This document shows, in pieces, positions 1 through 12,390 of a stretch of 64,000 bases of DNA. The notes below the pieces were generated by a model. It did not search any database. It was not told the DNA's origin and saw only the letters and a list, made by a program, of their open reading frames with translations. Made by a program: the position numbers and the translations under genes. Source of the DNA: Gymnorhina tibicen (Eukaryota; Chordata; Aves; Passeriformes; Artamidae); the NCBI GenBank assembly GCA_013399875.1, contig VXAZ01009675.1:1-64000 (forward strand), written 5' to 3'. Each line of letters starts with the position of its first letter. Positions within the stretch are counted from its first letter, which is position 1.

Positions 1-2375
1 TATCTTAGAAATAGTAGTGTAAACAATAAAATAAAATTTGAATGAAATATTCACTGATGTCAAAACATATCAATAGGCTTTCTAAAATAAGTTGCCAATT
101 AAAATAGTGCAGTATTTTCTTTGGCATAATAACAGCTCCTTATATGTCATTATTAGCCCAATTTTCTTTGCTAAAATTTTGCATAATTAGAGTACACACT
201 GCTGCCTAAGATGAAACCAAGACGTTACTTTGTAGTTTAACTGCAGATGGATTTGAATCAAAAATTTTGAAAAAGTTCCAAACTTTTTCAAAGCTTGGGA
301 ATGTTTGGATCTGGTTTTGTGGTAGTTTTGTACTCCAGTGCAGCCTGTGGAAGCATTCTTGTAGGGTTACACAGGAGTTGGGCCAGACCCTCAGAATATA
401 GTGTAAATAGACAGTACCATAAATTCCTGTATTACAAGAGCATGAACTGTAGGATTTTGTAAGGAAAAAAATTAACATTGATACTGTTCCTAAAGTGTAA
501 TCAGACTTCCAGCTGAAGAAATATCTGTTTATACTTATTACTATGAAGGCAACTAGAAAATTGCTATTGTCAAAAAAATTGAAGGGTTTAGTCTTGTTCT
601 ACTTGATACACCAACTGAGTATAATACAAAAATGTGAAAAAAAAGAAGTTAATTTGCATGGTCATTAGATGAATTTATTCTTTTTAATAAATACATCAAT
701 CATAGAAACTTCAGCTTTATTAAGATCCTGTAACAATTCTTACTTCTTAATGAGGTTTTTTTCTAGCCAGAGGGGAAAAAATAATAGTACCATATCCAAA
801 ATTTGTCCAGAATGAAATGGTTTTGGTTTTTCTGCAGCTAAAAAACTGTTCAAATAAATGTCAATCATTTTTTGCTCGGCAGAAACAGGACAGCACACCA
901 GTTTCTGAGGGTAAATTCTATTTGACCAAAATTTAAATAGCAGTGAAACTAGAGACCAATTAATGAATTTGCTCACCCGGAATTTTATGGTAGAAAAATG
1001 GAATCATTTTTGTGTATGTGGATAGTGTAGGAATATTGACCAGCTGCACGTAACAAGATACCTAGTAATTACATAATCTGCATCAGATTTTCACCTTGAG
1101 TTTCCATAGACATACATGTCAGCTGGAGATCTCTGGTGTTATTTTCCTGTCTATTCTGTACGTCACGGTTGGCCATCTTTTTTTGTCTGAGTCTAGTGTT
1201 TATGCAGCAAACAATGCCAGCTACGAGTATATCACAAGTTTACTTCTCAGTGGCTGTAGGACAACATTTGCAGTTCTAGGCATGCCACTAAGGGACCATC
1301 ATATAGAATTGGCTCAAGTAGTTTTGAAAATAAAATTACTTCCAGAGGGGAAAGGTTAATTAAAGAAATGGAGAAGCCCAGCAATGTGTTGAAGAAAACA
1401 TATAACTTCATGGAAACAAGTGAAAAATCTGTCTCCCACCACTTAGAGTCTTATGTCATAGAAATGATGAGATTCAAAGAAGCCAAAAATTAGGTTCTCA
1501 TTTGATTGAATATTAATTCTGCCTGGAAAAAACACTGAAACATGCTGAGATGCAACTATTGGGTTATAAATACATGCAGGTCCATATTAATATTCAACAC
1601 GAATATTCCATATTTTTATTCTTTTGCAAACTGTCTAAGCATTTTCTTGCTTTTGAATTTTGAAAATTTCAGAGAGAACTGTTCTGTTAATGTCCTCTAT
1701 CTAGGGTTCCTAAAGCTGTCTGTAGATGTGGTGTGCCAAGGCAGCCAAATGCTAAATTCAGGGAGTACACACATACTGGTCAAAGGCTAGGTTGTGCTGT
1801 GGTCACCATGCAACACTAAAACCAGATGAAAACTGTCCTTTAACCTTTGCATGGAGGGGGAGAAAAGGTGTATAAGCTCTCTGACCTCAATAATTACCCA
1901 CAAATTTACTGGGCACAGAGAAAGGGAGAGAAATTTGCACCACTGCAAGTTTAAAACTACCTCTCATTCTTTAAAGAAGTTAAAAACTTCAGCACTCAGA
2001 GACTGCCAGTCTGCCATATATCCATAGACTGAGTATAGCATGGATACAACAATGTCAGAACACCGTCATGTCTTTTGTGGAGCTCAGTTTTTTATGGAGC
2101 AGTTACAGTGAAATGGCACTTCACTCTCCAAGATCTTTCAGCTCTGTCTTTCTCAATGAGAAGACTGACATCTGAAGGTGTGATTTTGTAACAAGCAAAT
2201 TATCCTTTGGGAAGATGACAAAACCCAAGAGCCTGTTAAATGAGTGATAGAGAGAACAATCATCTAATTTTGGTTGCTATTTTCACTGAATGGGTTTTAA
2301 ATCCAAAGCTTGGAAGGAAAAGAAACTCTTCTGAGTCAGAAACCAGAAAGACTGGGATGGCACCATAAGAGAAGA
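1..2375. other. AT-rich unique sequence, no gene seen
   Basis: The stretch is AT-rich with frequent stop codons on both strands, and its longest ORFs are under about 90 codons. I recognise no protein family, repeat family or RNA gene in it. It may be intergenic or intronic. Confidence 0.6.
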
Positions 2376-3765
2376 TTAACTGGGAGCTGGGGATAAAGAC
2401 ACATGAGCACAAGGATCCCACCCAGCAGTCAGTGATAGGGTTCTGTTCCTCCAGCCAAGGCAGCCTGAGGATAACAGTGTAGCGGGAGATGTACAGGAGT
2501 TTCGCCCAGGCCAGGTGCCATAGTTTACCTTAAGGAGAACATCACAGCTCTCACTCATAGGAATTAACTTGGCTGAGGTGTGTTGCGGCCAAGTAAGCAT
2601 CTGGACATCCATGCAAATTTGGAGGCCACAAAACTATGGGCACAGTGGACTGGACCGTGCTTCTACCCCAAAAGGATAAGACTAAGAGTATTGTGTGGCA
2701 GAGTGCTGGTGCAGATGCCTCCCACCAGCACTGCCTTTGCAGTGGTCTGGGCATGAATGTTGTTCTAGTGGCATGTCTCAGCACAGAAGAAGCATGATCC
2801 TCCCCTCCACCCTCATCCCTACTCTTGGGGTGTGGGATGAGGTTGGGTGGTGCCCACCTCCACAGGTTTTTCCTCTGTGGTTGGTAAGTAGAAGAAATTG
2901 TGGCTGGGCTTCCCAAAGGGCTCTGGTGCTCTCTCTTGCATGCCATCAGGTACTTCTCCAGAGTGACAGCCAGGTTCAAGAGTTCTCACAAGCTCCATGT
3001 GGCTCTACCCTGGCCATCTGGAAACTGAGACCCTTAGTGATAGCATGTAGTGGGCTACAAGGACTTACTGCCTCCTAGCCAGTTCCCATAGCCAGCTGCA
3101 TGAACCAGACAGTGCCACTGGTGACTAACTGGCCACTCTACCGGAGCTCTAGCAAGGGAGTGTCAGTAATGGCTGGGAGATTGCTGTTTCCACAGTGCTG
3201 TTCCAGAGCAAAGAACAGTAAACACAAGTTCTGAGGAAGGGGGCTTTGCTGTCTGCCTGAGTATGGCCCAGCTGACCATACTGGAGGGGCAGGAAATTAC
3301 TGCTGAGGATGGGCTAGTGTCTGTCATGCAGGTACGGCATTACACAGCATTAAAGATTAGGCTTGCCTGACTGATTAAACATTGTACCCTTCACCGGATC
3401 CTCATTAAAGCCTTTGCTGAACTGAGGGGCAGGGGTTGTTCTGGGTGCAATGGGTTAAGGTCAGCCCATAGGGCTGTGACCTGCTGCTGTGTCTGGACCC
3501 TTTTTGGACTAAGGTCCCTGACAAGTGAGCTCCGTGGGACACAACAGTGGATGAAGCCATACTGGCTGTAGGGCCATGACCCATGGTGTCTGACTGTGAG
3601 GGCAGCCCTTGGCAAAGCCGTGAGGCCTATCCCCCACAACCACGCTAAGGTCCCACAAGGGTTAGTCCCAGGACCATCAGCAGGAGGTGGGGATGGTCCT
3701 GAACAAACCTCATGACTCTGGGCCCAGGGTGGTGGTCGTACTTACTTGTATGTCAGCAGACACTG
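2376..3765. other. GC-rich island of unknown origin
   Basis: Base composition changes abruptly here. Two 60-base blocks counted by hand (2701-2760 and 3481-3540) are 58% and 57% G+C, while the flanks are clearly AT-rich. CpG remains scarce, so this is not a CpG-island promoter. Overlapping ORFs exist on both strands (142 codons at 2551-2979 minus, 127 codons at 2695-3078 plus), but such lengths are expected in GC-rich sequence with few stop codons, and neither resembles a known protein. I do not see CR1 sequence or an LTR with paired ends. An old, decayed transposable element or a pseudogene fragment is the likeliest explanation. Confidence 0.5.
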
Positions 3766-5333
3766 AGGGAAGGACTCAAACAGATACATTTCTCTTCATT
3801 TGTGTGAATGGATTATTCTAACAAGGTTTCCATGTTACCACACTGTCCTCAGGCAATGAGAATTTTTTTTGATTGGATATTACTACAGCATGTGTAGAGG
3901 ATGTGAAATCACTTTTTTCTTACATTAAAAAAAAAAATTCCCAGAACTCATAGAAGTGTTGGTAGATTGTTCCAGGATTGTGTTGCCAGATTTCAGTCAA
4001 TTAAAAAAAAAGTGAAATGCAGAGAACAGAGCCACCATTCATATTTACATATCCAACTGTTAATAAATAGTTAGAAATTCAGGTGCAAGGAAAAGTGAGA
4101 TATTAGTAATAAAATGTTTGCTGCCTGTGAGGACTCACAACCCAGCAAACTCCTCCATCGCTTTTGGAAGCAAATGCTTCTTTATTTCCACAGTGGATTA
4201 TCCTATTCATCATTCTCTTCAATGTCTTTAATCACACTAATATTTTAGGGACAGAGTATACCTGAAAGGACATATGCTGGTCTTCCAGTGCACTGAGCTC
4301 TCATTTGGGAAAGTGTCATCAGTGGGGACACAACTCACAAAAGCCCATGTTGACTCCTAAACCTTTGTTAGCATTGTTTTGAGGCCTTAACTACTAAGAA
4401 GTTTCTGGCCTCTGCAAAAGGGAAATTCTGTGGCTTCTTTAATAAATATGCATCGGAGCCCTGATAATCCACTTGCAAATCCATGCACAAATAATGTATA
4501 CGTCTGAATTATTTCTGATCTTTCCATTAGGTATTTAAAGGTGTTTTTATCACACTAGCTGTAAAAATCTCTTCATTATTGTCTCAGGCTGAAGAATTTT
4601 TACTATAGCTCTGTTACCTTCACCCTCAACCTTGACACTTCAGTATCCTATCTGCATTATGTTAAAAACAAGTCACTGACTTGAGTATAAAAACCTTAAA
4701 TTTATGTGTCTTGCAATTTCTTAAATTTCATGCACTGTACGACTTAAAAACTTGCAAGAAACAGATTTTATATAGCAACTGTCAACATAAGGGGATGGTT
4801 CTCTGATTTATAACTAGAAATAAAGGCTAAAGTTTCAGGGTTGCCAAGCTGCTCTCTTGAAAAAAACAGTAACTACAGTAGGGAAAGAAATGGAAGAAAA
4901 GAAATGGAAGAAGTTCTTAGTGTTTACAATTATTCCCCAATGGAACAATTCTTTGCTGATTACTGTTAACCCCTTCCATAGGTTCTCTGCTTACAGAAAA
5001 GGAGGAACTATTTATTCCTAAGGACATATTGACTGTGAATTACTCAGTGTCAAGATCTATCCTCACTGAAGAAAAATTACGTAAAAAAAGTACCTTAAGA
5101 GATGACAATTGTTAAATACCTTGTGTCCTCTGTGATAGCTTCTGTAATTGTGTAGCAGTCCTCATGTCTTGAGGGGACTGTGAATCTATTGCTTTTGAAG
5201 TTAGCTAATAACTCATGAAAAATATGAACTCCATCCAAATTGAAATATTGCTAAAAGGTAAATTACATGGTGATGTTATATAACCTGCAGACAGCTCCAT
5301 CTGAGAGGGCTGGGATGGGTGAAGACTTATCTC

Positions 5334-5738
5334 CTACTCACCTTCCCAGTAGAGGCGAGATAAACAAACAGAGCATTTGACAAGAAGCTCCTCTTTATTC
5401 AGAAAACCTACTCCGCTAGAGAAACAGTTATCTAGGTGTATGGATGAGAGACAGTCAATAGATGAGTCCAGGCAAAAGCTTTGGTGGAAAAAAAAGTCTT
5501 CATAATAGAGTGCCAGCAAATGTATAGAGCTATTTAACAGCAATAAATACAACATAGCTGGCAAAATACAAGTAATTTCCAGCCAAAACACAAAGGAATA
5601 ATTGTTCCAAAAGCACAACTGGAATAGAAAAGAAATCATAGATGCTAGACCAGAACAGGAATTTTTCATTACACCAGAGTGAAATTTAGTCTGTTGGAAA
5701 AGAATAAAGATAACTTCTCTTAATTTCAGGATGACCAA
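5334..5738 (-). other. Unrecognised 134-codon ORF, probably chance
   Basis: This minus-strand ORF runs from an ATG to a stop without resembling any family I know. Its product would be rich in Leu, Phe, Ser and Cys, with several hydrophobic stretches, as expected from translating AT-rich noncoding DNA. Near its 3' end the minus strand reads GGGAAGGTGAGTAGG, a good match to a splice donor, so an exon ending there is conceivable. I could not find a convincing acceptor with a pyrimidine tract upstream. No function is proposed. Confidence 0.12.
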
Positions 5739-6940
5739 AGATTTTGCATTTAGCTAGTCTGTGCTCTTCATGAAGTTACACCATAGTTCTTCTTACCCAA
5801 ATTGCAACTATTTCAGAAATAAAAATACCTGTCTTTTTGAGATGGCATCACCCTAACTCAAACTCATTAATACATTATCCCTCTGCATACTCCTCAGTGG
5901 GATCTGTTCTGTCACCTTCTGCCTGCTTTGTGTTTCCTGCATTTCAATCACATTTTCTGATTGCACATCTGTAAGGATGCTCTCTGTCTCTAGCTGATCC
6001 GTATTTCTTTTTCATGTTGTTGGACTCCATAAGACTTTGATGATGTGGTTAGGGCTGCAAATGTCCCTTGTGACACAAGGTATTTAACAATTGGCATCTC
6101 CTAAGGTATTTTTTTTTACATAATAAACATGGTGTTCTTCTTTTGAGACAAATTCTGCTTAGAAGTATATGCCAGTTTCATGTATGTTTGTTCAAAACAT
6201 AAAAACAGCTTGTGGCAATTTTTCCTCTGGCCCCACCTTGGCTTTCCGTGCCCTCAACAAAATGATGCCCTAATTGAAAGTGTAGGTTTATTTACCTACT
6301 AAAATTGAGTTTTCCTTTGGGATAATGGGAATTGGATGCAAGCTGAGCTTCATAGAGTGTCACAAATATTTTGGTTTTTTTCAAAATAATAAAATACTGG
6401 GCGGAGGAGGTGGGGGATGGAAATGAAGCTATGCGAAGGTGTGTCCTTCAAGTGACACAGAGATGCCATGTTCTCTGAGGTACATCATAGAAGGTAAAGG
6501 ATGAGATATAGAACAACCAGGAACTCATGGAGTAAGGCTCAAAATGACTCACTTCCGTGTTGATTTTCAGAGTGTTCATAGGCAACACGTATATGGCTCT
6601 TCTCCAAGATACATACTGTATCTCTACTGTTGGGCAAGCAGGATAGCTAATCCACAGATAGAGAAGGACAAATAAAAGGACAAGAAACCAATAATAAATG
6701 CAGTAGTTGTGAATTTTGCTAATTTGGCTGTTTGGTTGCCAGGCATATCTAATATATCTAATTTTTCATGTCAACTCCCTTCCACTATAAAAAGAATAAG
6801 CTAGAAATTGTAATGAATCCTTTACAGGCTTAAGGTAGGCATGGCCTATGTGTCATTTTAAGACCAGTGAGTAAAGTCCTTAAATGTACAGAGACTGATC
6901 TGCTGTTGTTTCACATTTTCTACATGCAGACTCTGCAATC

Positions 6941-6954
6941 AAAAAAAAAAAAAA
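6941..6954. repeat. A14 homopolymer
   Basis: Fourteen consecutive A residues preceded by C and followed by TG. There is no recognisable retroposed sequence immediately upstream, so it is annotated only as a simple repeat. Confidence 0.9.
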
Positions 6955-7476
6955 TGAACACTTAAGTTATAGTAATACACCTTTTAATAAGGCTGTAAAA
7001 TCCAGCCATGGACATCCTCCAGGTACCAGACTAATCCTAACATAGCTCCTGACAGATCTGTCAGTCAGATGGGCCGTAGCAGTTTCAATTCCTAGTCTTG
7101 CACTCCTACAGCAAGTGAACTCCAGAAGCTAACTTCCCACAGCAAGGCAAATCTAGTATTCTGTCTTAGCTTCACATCTAAAATCCTTCTTATTTGTCCA
7201 TCTGATCTCAAACTTAATAATCAAACTCATATCTGAATCAGACCTGTTTCTTGGCACCTCTCTCTTAAATGTAGCCTGGCATCCTCTGTCTGATCCAGTT
7301 CCTGCTGTGGCTTACCAGCCTACTGCAAGTTTGGTGCTCTAGTCTGGTTCCAGTTCTTGTTCCAGATCACTAGCTGAAACTTCATGCTCACCTAAAACTG
7401 TCTGGGCCCAAATCATCATATGTGGCTGAAAACCTCTTCTGACGTCTGTCCTTCAAATGTAAGTTGTAAATTAAGG

Positions 7477-7505
7477 TTTTTTCTTTTTTCTTTTTTTTTT
7501 TTTTT
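7477..7505. repeat. T-rich low-complexity tract
   Basis: Runs of T broken by two single C residues, ending in fifteen consecutive T. It could be the poly(A) tail of a minus-strand retroposed copy, but I recognise no source sequence to its right. Confidence 0.85.
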
Positions 7506-8657
7506 AACTACAGACCTACTTTCATGTTCCTGTCTGGTTATATCCCTCTTGTGTAACACAATTTAAAGAAGATCTAGTGTGCAATGCTTACAGAGTCTGC
7601 CAGATAAAATCTTCTCTTAGAGATCTAATTTTAAAACATACTCAGCTAAGGAAGGACTCTCTAGGAAATCAATTCCAGAATATGGAGCAGACTGGAATGT
7701 CTACATTGTATTCCACTGGTTTATGACTGACCTTACACAGACAATTGTATTGGACTAATTATTTTACTGCTAAAGAAGGACATTAAATGCCTATTTTGAA
7801 ATGATAGTTCTTTATGTTTCATGTTTGGTCTCATTTAATAAATCAGACCAACACTTTGTAAGTATAAATTTTCATCTTATGACTCCATGTAGTGTGGCTG
7901 AGATGCTGTGCATCCTTTTGTTTAGATCCAAATCTGATTTCTTTATAAAGGTGCATTCAGACGCATTTTACAGGTATTCAGGATTCATGTTTGTTGTTGT
8001 TCCAGTGATTAAGTTGGTGTTGGAATAGATGTGTGGAAATCAAATCTCCTTGCACTAGCAGGGGTTTAAGGTAATGCATAGTATTTCTTGAAACAGGAAT
8101 TTTAGGTGAACTTGTCTGAGCACTTATTTGCCATACATTCTTGCACTGATGGAGTTTTGCTCTTATCTAACTATTCAAAAACATCAGTAAAAGTAGTTTC
8201 ATATTTTGCTTTTTAAAGTCTTGGCAGTTACAACTTGAAAGCCCCCACTGGAGAATAATTTCAGCAATTAAGTCTACCAGAGTTAATTATTCTTTTACTA
8301 GGGTCCTAAATTTCCTGCTCCCTATTGTAGAGCTCAAAGATTTCTCCTGTTCTGTATGAGAAATAGCATATAAATAATGTGGCTTTTCATTGCAACCCCT
8401 TATAAGTAGAGAAAAAGTGAGCAGAGATGACTTCACAACTTTTTACATGGGAATTCTTAAAAGGATGACTTGTGAGTGTGGGTCTCACCTGCAGTAGACT
8501 GTAACCTGTTACTCTTTGCAGTTCCGGGAGTGGCTATTGCTGTGGAATCATTAACTAAAACAAGAAGCTGCAGGATATTTTCCAAAGTACAAGCTGTACT
8601 CCTCCCTCTGTGGGCAGGTTGCATGTGTGCACATATGCATGTATGGATTTAGCTATG

Positions 8658-8685
8658 TAGATATAGATATATAGATATAGATATG
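8658..8685. repeat. TAGATA-type microsatellite
   Basis: A short, slightly imperfect array of TAGATA and TATAGA units. It is the kind of locus that may vary in length between individuals. Confidence 0.8.
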
Positions 8686-9521
8686 TACCTTCTACGTGTA
8701 TCTTCAAAGGTTTGCTTGATTCTTTCTTGGCAGCTCATTTTAAGGTTGTCTTGGATGGGGAACATGAAGTCCTGGGAGAAGAAAAGACATGGAAGAATGC
8801 AATAGGCCTTTGACTCTGGACACAAAAGACTTGCAGGATTAGTTTGCAGGACGGCCTGTCCTTCTCCTCAGCTGAAGTGTCTGCAAATATTTCACTACAC
8901 TCTAAACCCTTAGAATGGTTCTGACTGTTGTAAAGCAAAGAGTGATTTAGCCAGGGTTTGGAAATCATTGTCTGCAATTTTTTTCAAAATGATTACAAGC
9001 TTACAAGATTAGGTGATGTCTGTAATGTTAATGAAATATCCCATCTCGATAATTCTGTTAGAATGTGGCCTTCAGAAAGTATCAGAACTTCCAATCTGTG
9101 GTTACAGTTTATGCCAATGCAACAGAATGTGATTTTCATATAAATTTTTATAAAGAATAGCTTGGCAAAATTTTAGAATAAAGTTCATACATATTGGAAG
9201 TTTGTCAGTTACTTCAACCTGAACAAATATTGGAGTATTGGTAATTGTTAATTTTTCCATATTAATTTATGTATATTTTTAGACTTTTCGAATTACACAT
9301 GATTTTTAATAACTCAGTCAGCAGAATCTTTGAGATACTATCACAGAAAAGAATAAGCCAACTCCCTTGCTTATTTCCCAGAAGCCAAGCTTATCTGCTG
9401 ATTCCCTAAACATTTTCTGGTTTTATATCCCAGTAGAACTGGTTTGGAAATTGTCCACTACTTTTGATTCAGACACAGACCTGAGCTGTTTATGAGGTGG
9501 ACATGACTTGAATTCCCACAG

Positions 9522-9562
9522 CTCCCTTTATCAGGTAAATGTCTCCCTTTATCAGGTAAATG
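9522..9562 (+). repeat. Two-copy tandem duplication, period 21
   Basis: The 20-base unit CTCCCTTTATCAGGTAAATG occurs at 9522-9541 and again at 9543-9562, identical and separated by one T. This is a recent-looking local tandem duplication, because no differences have accumulated between the copies. Confidence 0.92.
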
Positions 9563-11999
9563 ACCAGCCCATCTAACTCTTGTTTTTCATTAGGGGTATT
9601 TGAGTTATCCTTCCTTTTATTTCAAGAACAAACACCATCCTGTATTTGCAATTTCATGTGGAAAAGGGTTTTTTTGTTTAGTTTTGTTGGATTGTATCTG
9701 CCTGTAACAGATGGGTTTGTCAAAAATTAGAAAACTTATTCCTGAATCAGCAACATCTGCATTTGCACAGTGAAAATTTCTATTTTCAAGCTATAATGTA
9801 ACCAGACTCAAGTGTTTGTCTTAGTAGAACTTAACTATAGCCAGAATACCTCTGCCTAAATTCTACCTGTTGTAGCACTTTTGGTTTTGATTTACTATGC
9901 TCTAAACCATGTTACCAGGAGTTTTACATTATAAATCTGCTTAAGGAATGATCAGGACATAATTTTTGATTTCCACATATAGCAAATATCTTCTAGTTTT
10001 AAAAAAAGCAATAACAGATTATTCAAGAGAAAATGTCCCAGTCACTGTGAGATAAAACAGTAAAGGGGTGAAGGGAGAAAGGAAAATCAGGCAAAGCCAA
10101 CATCACTGGGCTCCAAATTACCAGTAAAACTTCTGCAGCATCTGAGAGCAGAAGGGACTTGGAAAAATGCTGATCATAAGAAATAATTTTTAGACAAAAA
10201 AGGAATAGTTTCATAGGTCATATGCTAAATGGAACAAGACCTGTTCCTGGAGCAAAATTACATGAAGGAATAGTGCCCAGATTTCCTGGAGCACTGAATC
10301 AGGCACAAAGTAGACAGCAGACAGGCCGCAGTACTGTCCTCACAGATCTTTAGTGATGTGTTGCTTAATCTTGATCAGGATTTCTTTGCTGCCACATCAG
10401 ATAGTACATGTGACAAAGAACTCAACTTTTGTTCTGTCAGGTCATACTAATTTCCAAAACAATTTTGTTGATTAAGCAATATTGCTTACTCTACAAAAAT
10501 ATTGAAATATTTATTTACCTGCTATACAGCTGCCAGAATCATTTGCTATAGCTGCTTATCAGCAATTTAAAACCTTGTGGAATGTTTGGGATATCTCTTC
10601 ATCCCAGGAATATCAGAGAATTTCTCTTTACACAACATATTATATAGTGTCAAAGGATTTTCCCTCCAATTCTGTTATATACATTTTATGAACAGATCAT
10701 TCTACTTCATTTTGCATTCAGAAAGTCCTAAAAACAATGATAAAATATTTTCTTTTCCTTCTCAGTCTGAACAAAGAATTTTACTAAAGTAAAAGCTATT
10801 TAATTTCTAAACCCAGTCTCTGCTTAATAACCACTGTCACTTCCTGCTTTGTTCCCCACTGCCTTTTAGACACTAACACACAATTCTTTGCATTTTTCCT
10901 TCTTCACCCCTTTTTGTCTCTCACTATGATAATTTAAGCCATATTTGCTATTTAAAACACTCATTGTCATGTGCTAAAACCATAAAATCATGTTTAAAAT
11001 GTCAATAAGTTAATTAAAGGGGTTAATTTCCATCACAAAGGCATTGGGGTGAGTACTACTGCTAATAGAATCACGTAGAAATTTTATGTTCTCCCAGGCC
11101 TGGGAGGGGCACTGGGCACTGACTTCACCTGCAAGAAAAAGAAATGAAAAACAGAGACAGTTTGTGCTGTTGAGCATTACCCAGCAGCCTAAATGTTGGT
11201 ATTTTATGGTGGAGCAAAGTGAAACCACTTTATCTTGTCTAACGGGACACAGCACAGGAATCAAGTGTGTTAGTAGGAATGCTTGTTCACAGGCACAGCG
11301 GTTGCCAGCTAGCTAAATTTGGGGAAAAGAGAAGAACAGAAACTGCCTACTTGCTTTGGAAAAAAAATAATACTGGTCTATCTGTTCCCACTTTCCAACA
11401 CCTTCTCCACTGAGGAGGGAGAGACCTGTGACAGTTGTTCCGCCTTGTGGAAGAATACTGTGATACAGTCTCTCACGTGTTGGTGGAGCAGTGAACCCAA
11501 CATCGTATGTAAGGAAGTCTTTCCTCTCTGCTGCACTATCAGGCAACAAATCCTTCCCTCAGAAGAAAAGCACATACCTTTGCCTATGTTTGTTCCAAAG
11601 ACAAGGGTGAGGTAGTTAAACTTTGGAGCAGAGTTTGGAAGAAGAGTGAGAGTTCCTGACATGTAGACAGGGAAAAGGACATCCCAAGTTCTCCTTTCTT
11701 CAGGTCCTATCTAGCCTCCTTACCTAACTGGAAGAATGACAAGCTTCAGTCTTCTGGGACGCCCTCCTTACAGGATCATAAGAGGTTCCTTGCAAGTCTG
11801 CTGATTTTAGGGTTTTCTTTTTTCCAGGGGTCAAGGGACTGCCATCTGCTATCGGACATATTTTTGTGGTTCTACTAAGAAGCTTTTTCTCTCAGGGTTA
11901 TTGGCTCAATAGCTCTAGAGAAGCTAGAGCTGGAAATTCAAGCACTGGAATGCAAGAGAAATATCCTCCTGCCAGCTGGAGGAGGAGAGGTGGGGACAG
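9563..11999. other. AT-rich unique sequence, no gene seen
   Basis: Only short overlapping ORFs of fewer than 100 codons occur, several on opposite strands of the same bases (11010-11662), which indicates chance frames. No repeat family was recognised. Confidence 0.55.
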
Positions 12000-12390
12000 G
12001 CAATCAAGAAGGACTGGTTTATCAAAGAGAATCTAGGGTTCAATTAAAAGGGAGGGGAGAGAGGAAGGTGAAGGGACTGGCAATTGTGTTTTTCTGGTTA
12101 GAAAGGGATACAGTAGAATGAACAGGAAAACAGGAAGAGAGGAGAGGCTGTGAAAAAAAAAAAACAACTGAAGGCAGCAGAAAAAGTGATAGGAGAGATA
12201 TATTGTGTGTGAGGGATTGGCCAGGATCAGAAAAAGTCGAGAGCCAAGGCAACAACAAAGGTGATGTCGCCTTTTAAGAAGGAAGGAGAGGAAGAGCATT
12301 AAAATAGGGGAATTTGAAAAGGATAAGTTTGTGATGGTGGTGGAAGTGGGAGTGGGGAGAAATATTAGAAAAGAGACATGAAACCAGAAA
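12000..12390 (+). repeat. Purine-rich low-complexity stretch
   Basis: The plus strand is strongly biased to A and G over roughly 390 bases, with GGAGAGAGGAAGG-like runs and a short poly(A) near 12153-12165. It is interrupted by ordinary sequence, so it is not a pure tract. The ORFs on the minus strand here are Leu/Phe/Ser-rich readings of the complementary pyrimidines and do not look like genes. Confidence 0.6.

Larger units (their letters stand above)
3766..9521. other. AT-rich unique sequence with simple repeats
   Basis: No gene was recognised. The stretch contains an A14 run at 6941-6954, a T-rich run at about 7477-7505 ending in T15, and a short TAGATA-type microsatellite at about 8658-8685. 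One 134-codon ORF on the minus strand (5334-5738) is listed separately as a doubtful candidate. Confidence 0.6.

Noticed and set aside
2551..3078. Opposed 142-codon and 127-codon ORFs.
   Set aside because: The frames overlap on opposite strands in GC-rich DNA with few stops and show no recognisable family, so neither is called as a gene.
9522..9562. The period-21 repeat considered as the start of a CRISPR-like array.
   Set aside because: There are only two copies with a 1-base spacer, in vertebrate DNA. It is a simple tandem duplication.
12033..12299. Hydrophobic Leu/Phe/Ser-rich minus-strand ORFs resembling small membrane proteins.
   Set aside because: They are produced by the complementary pyrimidine-rich strand of a low-complexity tract.
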